A model generated the notes under the pieces. That model was not told the DNA's origin. It worked only from the letters and a program-made list of their open reading frames with translations, and did not search any database. Both the position numbers and the translations under genes were made by a program. Shown in pieces: positions 24,549 to 34,868 of a stretch of DNA of 64,000 nt. How positions within the stretch are numbered: the first letter of the stretch is position 1; each line of letters starts with the position of its first letter. This DNA is from Symsagittifera roscoffensis (taxonomy: Eukaryota > Xenacoelomorpha > Acoela > Convolutidae), in the NCBI RefSeq assembly GCF_963678635.1, contig NC_087067.1, positions 14,397,018 through 14,461,017 of the forward strand. The letters run 5' to 3'.

Positions 24549-24964
24549 ATGCTCTTCTCTCGACCAGTCAACATAATTCTGAACATTCTCATAAACTTTT
24601 TAACGATATTTAAACTTTTAATCATATTTCTTTTTGATACCTTTGAAAATTTTGTAATAATCCTAATCATTTTTTGCAATATTGTTTTAATTTTCTACTC
24701 CATATTTGAACTATTCCTCCAACTTTCAAAAGCTATTGACTATATCCACAGGTACGATTCACAAAACTTATTTACATGATACGAACAATTTTTAGTAGAA
24801 CAGATATTTTTTTACTATTTGTAATTTTTATAACATTTCTATCATCCCTCATCTTGACAATATGCAAATGTATAAAGAAAGCAATCATCACATTCGCCCT
24901 AGCAACATTCCTCCTAATTCTTTTTCTAGAAGAATACTATAATAAACATAAATTTTTTCACTAA
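24549..24964 (+). CDS. Small multi-pass membrane protein, predicted 47-nt intron
   Basis: Read without splicing, there are two ORFs, 24549-24779 and 24776-24964, overlapping as ATGA. Read with an intron 24752-24798 (CACAG/GTACGA ... TTTTTAGTAG/AACAG) they become one frame of 122 residues. Element 2 has the same donor (CACAG/GTACGA) and acceptor (TTTTTTGTAG/AACC) around a 48-nt body of different sequence, and the frame again joins correctly at H-R-T-D. The protein is almost wholly hydrophobic, with three or four membrane segments, a CKCIKKA basic turn, and the ending LEEYYNK. Size and composition recall viroporins or small accessory membrane proteins; that is inference, and I recognise no family. 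It lies between pol and env. Confidence 0.65.
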
Positions 24965-25012
24965 AAGAATAAATCAAAAACCATCAAAAATTGCTAACCA
25001 ACAATCACACAG

Positions 25013-27231
25013 TCAGTCTTCACCGACATCATCCCAAGATAACCCAACACCACCTTCAACTACCCAAAACCCCCAAACATCTACACGGATTTCCTTTCAA
25101 GATAACCCATATACCTTTGAAGAACGACACGCTCGCTTATCTGAACCACTAGAACCAGTTCAACGACAAGCACCTCTAAGTGAACCAACATATAACTTAT
25201 ACCCAACACTACCACAAGAATTAAGTAGAATACGAAATCTTAGTCAAAACCAAAATACAGTCGAAATAAATAGACAAATTATACATCCTCGACGAAACAG
25301 AAATTTTCAAACTTTCAAAGATTGTGTTTATCAGACAACACAATGATCTATCAAGGAATTAGATTACCTTGTAAAAACGATCAAGGCTATTGTGACCCTA
25401 CAACACGAACAAAAGCAACAATTGTTTGGTTCCCCGAAGACACATGTACAACATTTCAAGTAGCAAAAATACACGCTCGTATGATAAAATTTCACGAAAA
25501 ATATTTTATACAATCAATTCCACATGAACAAGTAAATCCATCACGAAAACAAAGTTCTAATTTTAGAAACATACACAAAATAGAAAATAAATTGACACGT
25601 TTTCAAATATATCAAGAAACAGAACTTGCATGTAAATACAGAAACCCACTTCACAAAACACAATACTCCGAAATATTAGTTGAATACGAAAAAGGATTCG
25701 ACATGACCACTGGAAAAATAAAAATCGACCCATACGCCACAAGTCATCCTATAAACGAAGGAACATCATATATACCATATAATTTTCAAAAAAGTAAAGG
25801 TCAACCTGGTGGACATCTAAAGCCCCATGACACTAGAAGCTCACGTTTACAAGAACTATCACTAATGAATAGTACATATTTCGGTAATATCCACTATGAT
25901 ATCACTTAGATATGAAATTAGACTACACAATTAGCCGAATGTTTCAAGAAATGTCACTCTCTGAATTAGAAACACTTCACCAACTATGCGAATTAGAAAG
26001 GACACAAATCCTACAATCACTTGCACTAGCAGTATTAAAAATACCCTACGCAGGATATTTAGTATCAGGAAATAGATCAAATTTTTTAGACTACGAAGGA
26101 AACATTTTATGGTTTTATACCTGTACCAAAAAAGTATCACCACTATATGTTTTTGAAGATAAACGATGCTATAAAAGAATCCCTATCTTTTATAAGAATA
26201 AAGTACATTTCGTTGACACACTTTCAAGACGAACCTATTTCTGGGATACCGCAGTCCCATGTGGATCAGAAAATAGCCACAATGTAGTACAACTGAACCC
26301 TGATGAAGATAAATATTACCTTCTTACCCCATATCCCACATTAATGCAATCACTCAAAAAATTTTCACCTGAAAGCATTAGAGCTATTGCTCGAAACCCA
26401 AAAATTGACCTACAATCAATTGGAATATATTCAAAATCCGATTTCCAACATCACATTAGAACACAACAATTCCAAGAATTATTAACACAAATGGACACTA
26501 TACAAAGACAATCAATTGACCAAAACTTACGCAAACTTGCCGAAACCGCAGGATTTGCAGATATTTATACACAAGACTATAGCGGATATTTTAAAGACAT
26601 TAAAGACTATATATATCTAAATGGTGAAAAATACCGACCACAAGATATCTCGACTATAAATATTTTTAGCTTTGTTACACTCAAAAATGAAATTCTTGAT
26701 TTTCTAGGATGGCCCTATTACATCTTAGAAAAATTAACTATTTTATACGCAATGTTTAACTTTATATGATTTCTTTTTTCACTTTTAAAAGGAATCTATA
26801 ATACATGCGCTATACACACACAAGTAAATAGACAAGCAAGTGTAGCACGCATACTATTTGCAGAATTTTTTGGAATTTTTTCATCATCAATAAACAAAAT
26901 TCTTTTAGACGCACAAATAAAAGAATACAACACAAAAATAGCAACAAGACAGAACACATATGACGAAGAACATAACAATGTAGAAATAACGCCTACAGCA
27001 CCACAGTTACCACCCCTACCACAAAACCATCCGTTATCCCTAGTCCCACGAAATTTTCGAAATTTAGCAATAACACATAATCCAAATTTTAGACCAACCA
27101 TATCACAAAGTCCCATTCAACATATAATGACACATCATTCACTAGATGAAAATACATATGAACAAATTATAGAACAACCCCATACCACCGCTTTTCAGTC
27201 TCAAATTAATAATTTTTTTAGCCCACGATGA
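25013..27231 (+). pseudogene. env: env-like glycoprotein, internally deleted
   Basis: A proline/serine-rich frame without any ATG runs 25013-25343. The glycoprotein continues in another frame at 25322-25909, then 25912-26766, then past a TGA (26767-26769) to a stop at 27229-27231. Against element 2, about 1.49 kb of ectodomain is missing at about 25318-25326, one base is lost near 25903, and the TGA lies within the predicted membrane anchor (hydrophobic 26700-26790). Visible features are RLPCKNDQGYC, ATIVWFPEDTC, YTCTKK, CYKRIPIFYK and FVDTLSRR. This spaced Cys/Trp/aromatic pattern resembles glycoproteins of chuvirus-type viruses and the env genes of some BEL/Pao elements. After the anchor comes a cytoplasmic tail of about 130 residues. 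Lack of an upstream ATG suggests the start is supplied by splicing, possibly at the AG near 25012. Confidence 0.65.
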
Positions 27232-29036
27232 GCCGACAACTTGGATCCCTACACCGCTCAAATTCCCATCCAACCAACCTCAACACTCCAATTACAATAA
27301 TTCAACTTTTTGCTTTCCCGCCACCCGATTTCCCAACCAATAATATAACATCAGGCATGAATTCAGACACTAATTCACATATCTCAGTTTTATACTCCAT
27401 TTCACAACTCAATAACCCAAATATTGAAACCCCTGATGAATTTGCAGACTCTGAACTATCTCCATCCAATAATTCTCAAACCAACTCCTCAATTTTTTCA
27501 GAACCCCCTTTTCAACCAATCCCACCAAATAACCCACTCCCATCCATTTCTACACCCTCTTATGCTTCCCAATTCACCCCAACATACTCTTCATTTTATT
27601 CAGACCGATCATCCAATTCTCCAGACACTCCCCAAATCTCCCAAGAACTAGATAATTTTATCACCCTACAACAACAACCCTTCCATCTTGACACCCCCAC
27701 TATAAATCAGATTTCATCCACAATAGAATCATCAAACCCACCTACCCCTACACCCTCTTCAGCTTATACCGCATCATTAGCACCATCATCCACATCCACC
27801 GAATCATCAAATAGCACTAATAGAGCTTATCGCACTTTCAAAAGAAAATTCCCAAACCATCCATTTCCAACAAAACCAGGAACAGCCCGTGAATATATTA
27901 ATCATCCAAATCACACTAACACGAAAGATTTTTTAGAAATCACCTTACCTTCATTTCCACAGTATACTTTGAACACCCCTAACGACACTAACGACACACG
28001 TAGTTTTGTAGATGAACAAGTTTTAATGCCTACACTTCATTGGACATCATATTATCATTTTACTAACCCCCTTTGCCTACCTTTATCTAATACTCACATC
28101 GATATAGAAAGAAATCAAAATATGCTATATCGACTCACCACACCACTAACACATAGACAATTTACTTATATAGGATATAAAAAGTCACTAAAAACATACA
28201 CTGCACCCCGAGCTAACGAATATACGCTAGAATATTACGATCATAACATCATCCGAGCTAACCAAGACCAATTTTTAGATGATGATCGTTTCGCTAACCC
28301 ACAAATCACAGAAAAATTCTTCATCAAAACACCATATGTATTTACACTCAATATATTTGATCGCAAATTCGACCACGTCATTTCTGAAGCACTAACCGAC
28401 ATGCAAGCTTACGAAAGTTTTAAAGAAAGATTTCAATTATTTTCACTAACCTTCAATTTCCTTGCACCACATGAACGCGATTTGCACTGCTCACACGACA
28501 TTATGTTACGCACTAAACAAACCCACACATATACATATTATCGCTTCATACAAAATCATTTTGATCTACACACTCCATCAAGACAACCACACCACCGTTT
28601 TCAGTTTATTAACTCTAAATACACTTCACCATTTTTTCTTAACTTCACATATTGCATCAAAGATACTAACCTTCACGGTATTCTTCGCAATTATGATCCC
28701 ATAACCCAAATGTATATTTTTTGTCCCATCACGAAGACTTTCAACGCAGAAGAATCCAGACCCTTCCTTATCCCACATGAACTTATTCAACCTATAGAAA
28801 TCCCGATATTAGAATTCATCCACAACACTAAATACAATCACAAATTATATAATCTCATCCAAAACACACCTTATGAGTTTGCAATTGGCACTGAAGAACT
28901 AAAAACTATTAAAGCACTTCAATAGCTTTGGCCACTGCTTCAAACTAAAAACATCATTCGCATACTAGCAAAATTACTAACAAATTCCGACATAATCCAC
29001 AACATTTTCCCCCACGGTTTTTTCCCCGACGACTAA
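27228..29036 (+). CDS. ORF3: novel large protein after env (one internal stop)
   Basis: The ATG at 27228 overlaps the env stop as ATGA, and element 2 keeps the same CCACGATGAGCCG context. The frame runs 565 codons to a TAG at 28923-28925. Element 2 has TTG there, and both copies stay open to a later stop (here TAA 29034-29036), so the ancestral protein was about 600 residues. The first 190 residues are S/P/T/N-rich and probably disordered. The rest looks globular, with aromatic-rich phrases (LHWTSYYHF, RQFTYIGYKK, ERDLHCSHDIM, YIFCPITKTF). There is no signal peptide, membrane segment or catalytic motif. I do not recognise it. A position after env and translation by stop-start coupling suggest an accessory or regulatory role. 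Confidence 0.7.
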
Positions 29037-29039
29037 CAG

Positions 29040-29126
29040 GTAAGTATGATTTATACATATTCTTAACTAATAAATTCAAATTAAAAAACTAACCATTCTT
29101 TATCCATGTTTCATTTAGATTTTTAG
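29040..29126 (+). other. Predicted intron just after the ORF3 stop
   Basis: TAACAG/GTAAGT forms a strong donor three bases after the stop, and TTTTAG/TCTTCA an acceptor 87 nt later. Element 2 has AATTAG/GTAATA and TTTCTTTAG/CCTTCA, 85 nt, at the same place, with conserved exon sequence on both sides. Both contain AACTAA, which could be a branch point. Confidence 0.5.
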
Positions 29127-30632
29127 TCTTCATCCCACGATCATCTGCAAAATACACAAAAGAAAAATAAATAAGAGAAAACTTCTTCAAATTCTTCAAA
29201 ACTCTATTAATATTTTGCAATAGATAAATTCAATAAAAATCATACCAATGTAGTAAATTAATTTATAAATTATTTCCCTAAAAGCAGTAATTCTAATAAT
29301 GATGAAAATTTGTAACTTAATTTTTCCCCAAAAAACTAGCAGTAAAATTGAAATTCTATGTAGTAAATTGATAAGACGAAAATGCAGTACTAACCTTTTG
29401 ATATTTCCACTCACTCGCACAAAAATTCTATCCAAACTCGCACAGCTCGCCCACGAAGAATTGTTTAAATAATGAATTTCAGTTTCAAGCTTTCACACTC
29501 AACAACTCTAACACACGATAACACGTTTCAAACTTTCCTTTAACCCGGTTGGAAAGGAATTATATACTAAACAAAACTAACCAATGCAGCTTACTAAACA
29601 CCACAAATCATAGAATAACAGCATGACTAAGGAAAGGAAACCAACGGTACCCAAACCGGATTAACCCAGTTTAAAACTGGATAATTTATTCTTTTGAAGA
29701 CTATCATAAAGTCTCAGAAAGAAATAATAAAACACAAAAAAGTCGAAAGACAAACCCATACCAAAAACAATTTAATTTTTGAAAAAAGGACACAACCAAC
29801 GAAACATAAGAAAAACCACAATAAACCCAACATAAAACGTTATCACATAACAGGAACTTTCACAGAAACCGCACGAAATCATACTCCCACTCCTGGCCTA
29901 ACCCACAAGAGAGGACGTCCTGAGCATGCTCTATAGCCGGCCTAACCCACCGCGCTACATCCACGCTTTGTGACCACACTTCTAATTTTGAAAAAGAGGT
30001 ACTCAAGGGTGAGTAACTCTTCAAAATAACCGAACTAAAACAAAAAGCTTTTGTGAAAACAACTAACCAAAATCATAATTAAAACACCGAACTAATAAAA
30101 ATTTTATAAAATGTAAATTATACCTTGCAGTATATAGATCAGCATACAACACCAAAGACGAACATCCAAAGACAAAATGACCCCACTACACTCGAAAAAG
30201 AATGGCCAACCACAATCAATATGCCGTCCACAATCACAACTCAAAGGATTTAGAGTACGACTTGACTTCGCAGAAAAGGACTTCATTGAACTAGACCAAT
30301 GACCACCTCGATGTTCAAGTATACGTACAGATCCGAGTAACCAGGCATCCCCTCCACGCACAATCTCCACGCCATTCCCAGACGAGGTTGAACACAAAAG
30401 AAGTTCTCTGCATGAAACAGAAAAACCTGTCATAGCAAACCATTCTGAAATCAGATTTGAGTTTGTTGAGAAAACCCAGTCGTTGTCATAAGAAGACACA
30501 ACGATTGATCCTGGAACTTCTCTAACAAGAGAACCCAGAAGAAAAATGATGTTCGCCAAATACCAACGTCCATCATCCATCCTTTGAATTGCAGAAAGAC
30601 TATTCTAAAAAACTCTGTAAAACCCGGATGGG
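29127..30632 (+). other. 3' non-coding region of element 1
   Basis: No plus-strand gene. It is partly conserved with 48735-50183 of element 2 (for example ACTTTCCTTTAACCCGGTTGGAA and CCAAACCGGATTAA). The right half is richer in G+C and carries the antisense ORF. The 18 bases before the 3' LTR (CTGTAAAACCCGGATGGG) occupy the polypurine-tract position but are not a typical tract. Confidence 0.5.
30104..30580 (-). CDS. Antisense ORF beside the 3' LTR
   Basis: This minus-strand ATG frame of 158 codons starts 52 bp inside the 3' LTR and reads away from it. The product is cysteine-rich (SCRELLLCSTSSG, LNPLSCDCGRHIDCGWPFFF, LWCCML) and ends in a hydrophobic segment. Element 2 keeps the homologous sequence, including the ATGGATGAT start and NPLSCDC, though with frame damage (49589-50128). 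Transcription from the 3' LTR on the opposite strand would express it, as known for antisense genes of deltaretroviruses and some plant LTR elements. No family recognised; a fortuitous open frame is possible. Confidence 0.45.
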   Translation of the reverse strand: MDDGRWYLANIIFLLGSLVREVPGSIVVSSYDNDWVFSTNSNLISEWFAMTGFSVSCRELLLCSTSSGNGVEIVRGGDAWLLGSVRILEHRGGHWSSSMKSFSAKSSRTLNPLSCDCGRHIDCGWPFFFECSGVILSLDVRLWCCMLIYILQGIIYIL

Positions 30633-31042
30633 TGGAACCTGATCTAAACTACATTTTATGATTGGATAAATTAGATATTTTACCACTGTAAAGTATTTAA
30701 TATTAACCAATCATGATCCATCTAACTAACAACCCACTTATTTGTAAGTGCTGAGATTACTTGTAATTTCAGCACCAGGGAGATTTGAATTTAACTTAGA
30801 AATTAGTTGCCTCTCCAAGAGAACTTCAGCAGCCGCAATAAACCAGTATACCCTAGATCTATTGAGCCTAGCAGAGACTAGTTAAACACCCTGAGACTAG
30901 ATAGTATAAGAGTAAGATTAGGATCGGTATTAGACTAAGAAGTTGCACGAATCTATCCGGCCGAAAATAAGATAACGTGACGAGCAGACGGTGTACCCTA
31001 TCCGAAATTACTCTATGAGTTAAGACCATCGGTTATAACTCA
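30633..31042 (+). repeat. 3' LTR of element 1
   Basis: 410 bp, TGGAACC to ATAACTCA, nearly identical to the 5' LTR. I see three differences: A to G in CACCAGGGAG, C to T in GAAAATAAG, and G to A in GATAACGTG. It is followed by the duplication ATAG at 31043-31046. Confidence 0.95.
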
Positions 31043-31375
31043 ATAGGTGACGTGAAAATTATATTTTAAAAATCTTTTCTTGCATGAAAAAGACAACAGT
31101 TTATGCACAGAGACAGAGGAGATTTTTTGCACTGCAGCTTCTGATAAATAATATAAGCTGTGAGAATGGACCGCATTTAAAACTTCTGCCACACTTCTAT
31201 GATGAGCTGAGATATATTGCAAAAAAGCTTTTACACCGTGCCAGGCTTCTTTGAAACTCTGGCAAATTTTGAGATTGATATTCTTCAGACTAACTTCATA
31301 GAGATCTGGGTCAAAAAACTTTTTTCCGCTGGAATACGTAAGATAAATATCTTCATTTTCAAAATAAGCATTAAA

Positions 31376-34300
31376 TCAAGTTTTTTGGGTATGTCCTTTG
31401 ATCAAATTTAAAGAATAAGAACAACAACCTAAATAATTCCATAAGACACAAGGCACCAAAGCAAACTGAAAAAATTGTGGATAGTTTATCTTAAGACTTG
31501 GAACTCCTCAAACGAAGCTCTTTGATTAAGAATCTGATTTTCATTGATTTACTCGTAATCAATAATAATAAAATGGTTTCATAGTTTTCAACAAAATAAC
31601 TGTACTAAGCTTAAAAATTCAACCGAATTGCTAAAAATGACATCCGAGCATAAAAACAGTCTTTATCCTTTTCTAATGATAACTTTAAAAATGGCGTAAT
31701 GAGGCGTCTGAATTACAATTATCCTCTTCTGATAATTCCAGTCCAATTAATTTGAGAAATTAATTTTTCATAGTTTGTCACTTCAGTGAAACTCCTCTAA
31801 ATCTCTGCTGATTTATTATTATTTTTTTGTTTGTAGAAGTTTGCCACGAAAAAGACAACAAAATAAGTGAGCTTCTGCCAACAAATGAGCTTCATAAAAT
31901 GATGTAAGAAGGAGGTGTCGCTTATATGGTTTAGAAAAATATTTAAAGTATCTGTTCCATCAATCTCTGAAAGTTGTTTAAGAGTCTCTAGTGGTTCTGT
32001 TATTTTTTAAATCGTTACACAGATTTCAAAAAACAAGACTATCGAATTAACAACTACTGAAAATTGTTTAGAAGGACTTGTACTATTTAGTAAACTGATA
32101 CGTTGAACTTCAGGCGTTATCAGTTGCGTTAAAATCTTATATATTTGCTATGACTTTTTGTGATAGATGACTTTGCGTGAAATAAAACACACCTGAAAAA
32201 AAAATAAAACACACGTGAAATAAAACACACCTGAAAAAAATGAAACAAAATAAAATTTCAACGGTTGGAACAAAAAACTGGATCAACATGTACTACTTTT
32301 TTACCGCTGAACTTTCGTTAGCGTCGTACTTAAGGAAAATTCATTTTTAACAAACTTCATGTTTATGTTATTGGAAAGCATAATTAGTATTGCTTTTAGC
32401 AAATAAAATTGAATGAAAATTTTTATTGACTTTTTTAAAGTTCAATATTCAACTAATTTCAATGTTTTTTGTTTGTAGCAGTTCTGTTTGAAAAAAACAC
32501 AAAGCTAATTGACTTAATATACAGCAGCCTCATCAGAATTTCAGTTTTTTGTTTCATTCAAGCAACTCACCACGGAAATAAAAAAAACTTGTTGCAGTGT
32601 GAAGAAGTTGCAGTTTCATATCACATTCAATCAAAACATTTTAAAAGAATGTTCGAAAAAAGTCAACCTCGGCTCGGATAAATTTCAACGAATGCAACAC
32701 AACCGACGACACAAAGTGTGTTTTCTTGGTGCATTTTCATTTTGTCCCAATGCTTTTTGATTTTGCATTTTTTTCTGGTTGAAAATTTTTATGGTAAACT
32801 AAACTTCAAAACAGATGATCAATTTATTTTGCATCATTGACTGACTGCCTTTTAAGAATTATCAAGTTAATAAAATTTTTCGAACTTTTTTCTCGATTTT
32901 TTACTCGACGAAAAACGGTATTACTCGATTTTTTGGTTTTCTGCAAATTTTTGGAATTACGTTTTTTAAGCCTCTTTCCATTTGGATTTTGTAAAGCGTT
33001 ATTCTCCTTCCTAATAGCCCAGAAATATGACATTAAAGTTAAATAGGACTGTTCGTATATCAGGGCAAAGCCCTGAATTTTCTGACTACACTTCAAAGCA
33101 AAAAAAAATATTTAGTTCGCTATCATGAAACTGATAATTTTAATCTGAAGCTTGCAAAGCAATCAATATAAACGGAATGAATTTGTAACAAAGTGTCAGT
33201 AAGGAATCAATTGCCGCGCTTAAAGGTAATGATTTTACAGCGCTTGTAGCATTAGCATAGACAAATTTTCAAATTTTTCATAAATTAGGCCAGAACATAT
33301 CCAATACGACAACTTTCACAGCACAAAAACAAACGCAATCTGATTAGAAAACAACTATATTTGTATTTTGGTTTGAGATCAAGGCTTCATTTTTGGAGAT
33401 GGCTCAAAAAATGGCGTTCGTCTAGTCAAAAATGGCTTGTCGAATAGTCGAAATGTGTCTGGAAAAAAAAGAAACCAAAAAGAGTCCACAAATTTTCCAT
33501 CCTTACTGTGAAGTGAAGGTCCCAAAAAATAACACCGTAATAAAAAATTTAAGTTTCAAAAACGTTCCTTGAATAACATTTGTGTTTGCCAAGCGAATTA
33601 ATGATAGTAAGATTGGAAACAAATGTAAATCTTGTATCACATTACCTTCATAAATTTGCTGGTGTAATCAAGTTAAAGCTCATTTACTCTTAGTAATTTT
33701 GAATGATTTTTGTTGTCCATAAAAGTAAGTCAGAGAAAACTTAGTCAATATGTTTTTTTAATATCTTTTGCTGCCAAATTTGACAAATGAAACTTTTGTG
33801 ACAAGTACAAGTGGGCTTATGCTCAAAACTTGAAGATCATTCACAACTGAAGTTGTGCTCAGAGATGCTTTCATTTATAAAGATGAATAATAGTTTAGAA
33901 ACTAATGCACTTTAAATTGAGAAATCATTCACATTTTTGATACCTTCATACTTTTGTTATGGCATATTTGGCTTTTCCTTTTGCAAATGAATATGAATTA
34001 AATTTCAAAATTTCAAATTTTCTCAAAGAAACGAAGTTGAATTCGAGAATCTATTTCAGGTATTTTTTGATTGTACAAGCAACTTTATTTTAGTTTATAA
34101 CTTGCCAACATTTTCCAAAAACAATCTTGAACTCAATCATTTTAAATGCAAGAATTCTAAATCAACCTGTGAACTTTAAGTTAGTTCGATTTATTGCAGA
34201 TAAAACTGCAGATATAATTGCAGATAAAATTATTGTAAGTTTTAGTCATGGATCATGATTGGTTATTTCTAAGTATTTTACAGAGACAGTTATCAAGGAT

Positions 34301-34498
34301 ACAATAGGATATAATAGGATATAATAAATACTTGTTTTGAACTGGTTCCACTAAGTGTAAAAATTTATTGATTATTTAAACAATTACAACCAATTCCAAT
34401 TTATACTAACTATAAATGGTTCGATAGCCACCAAAAATCATTTTTAAAAGCAATTTTTGGTAGAGGTAAAATAAAGATAAAATACACTTTTTGAACTC
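31376..34498. other. Intergenic with exon-like fragments
   Basis: No supported gene. Two related plus-strand phrases follow TTTGTTTGTAG acceptor-like sequences, near 31846 (EVCHEKDNKISELL) and 32477 (AVLFEKNTKLIDLI). They may be diverged exon duplicates or a repeat. A minus-strand frame of 60-odd codons overlaps the first. A short tandem repeat of AATAAAACACACCTGAAA lies at about 32178-32240, and a CAGGGCAAAGCCCTG hairpin at 33061-33075 matches the MITE-associated one. Confidence 0.35.
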
Positions 34499-34868
34499 GG
34501 GGGCGGATTCAGGGGGGGGCGGACGCCTTCCCTCAGGGATTCGACCCCCTGCCGACCCAAAGGGTCCCCTTTGGTACTTTTTAAGAAATCCATTTTTTGT
34601 CGACCGACCCTAAAATTTTTCTAAAGGCGCCTTTGGCGCCAATATATACTAACTTTGAGGGGGAGCGCGCGCCAAGAAAACGCATTTTTTTTGTCAAAAT
34701 TTTCCAAAAAGTGCTTAAAAACGGCTTTTTGACCTGTTTTTTCAAAAATTTAGGCAAAAAATTTAGGCAAAAAAGGGATTTTTAGTGCTTTAGGAGAGCT
34801 CGTAAATTCAATTTTCGAAAATTTTTTGAAAATCCGCCCCCTCGAGAAAATCCTAGATCCACCCCTGG
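34499..34868. mobile_element. hAT-like MITE
   Basis: It begins CGGGGGCGGATTCAGG and ends CCTAGATCCACCCCTGG, which are near-complementary CAGGGGCGGAT-type termini. The internal GGCGCCTTTGGCGCCAATATA is itself palindromic and recurs near 2138 and 51036. The 62- and 90-codon open frames here are repeat shadows. No clear 8-bp duplication. Confidence 0.7.

Larger units (their letters stand above)
14291..31042 (+). mobile_element. Element 1: giant Ty3/Gypsy-type LTR retroelement with env and extra genes
   Basis: A complete insertion of 16,752 bp. Two 410-bp direct LTRs (14291-14700 and 30633-31042) start TG and end CA, and a 4-bp duplication ATAG lies on both sides. By eye the LTRs differ at about three positions, so insertion is recent. 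Gene order is leader, small ORF, gag, protease, RT, integrase, hydrophobic protein, env, ORF3 and an antisense ORF. Order and RT motifs place it with Ty3/Gypsy, but it is about twice the usual size. Compared with element 2 it lacks the RT thumb/RNase H region and about 1.5 kb of env, so it cannot be autonomous. Confidence 0.95.
14236..31375 (-). pseudogene. Minus-strand open frame split by element 1
   Basis: On the minus strand a frame is open from 31375 down to the target duplication at 31043 (111 codons). On the other side of element 1 it continues in the same frame from 14286 to a TAA at 14236-14238 (16 codons), the ATAG duplication being counted once. Removing the retroelement therefore leaves 127 uninterrupted codons in AT-rich DNA, with mixed, protein-like composition (for example SFKEAWHGVKAFLQYI). 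It has no ATG, so it would be an internal or terminal exon, or a gene remnant. I do not recognise the product. A chance open frame is possible. Confidence 0.35.
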
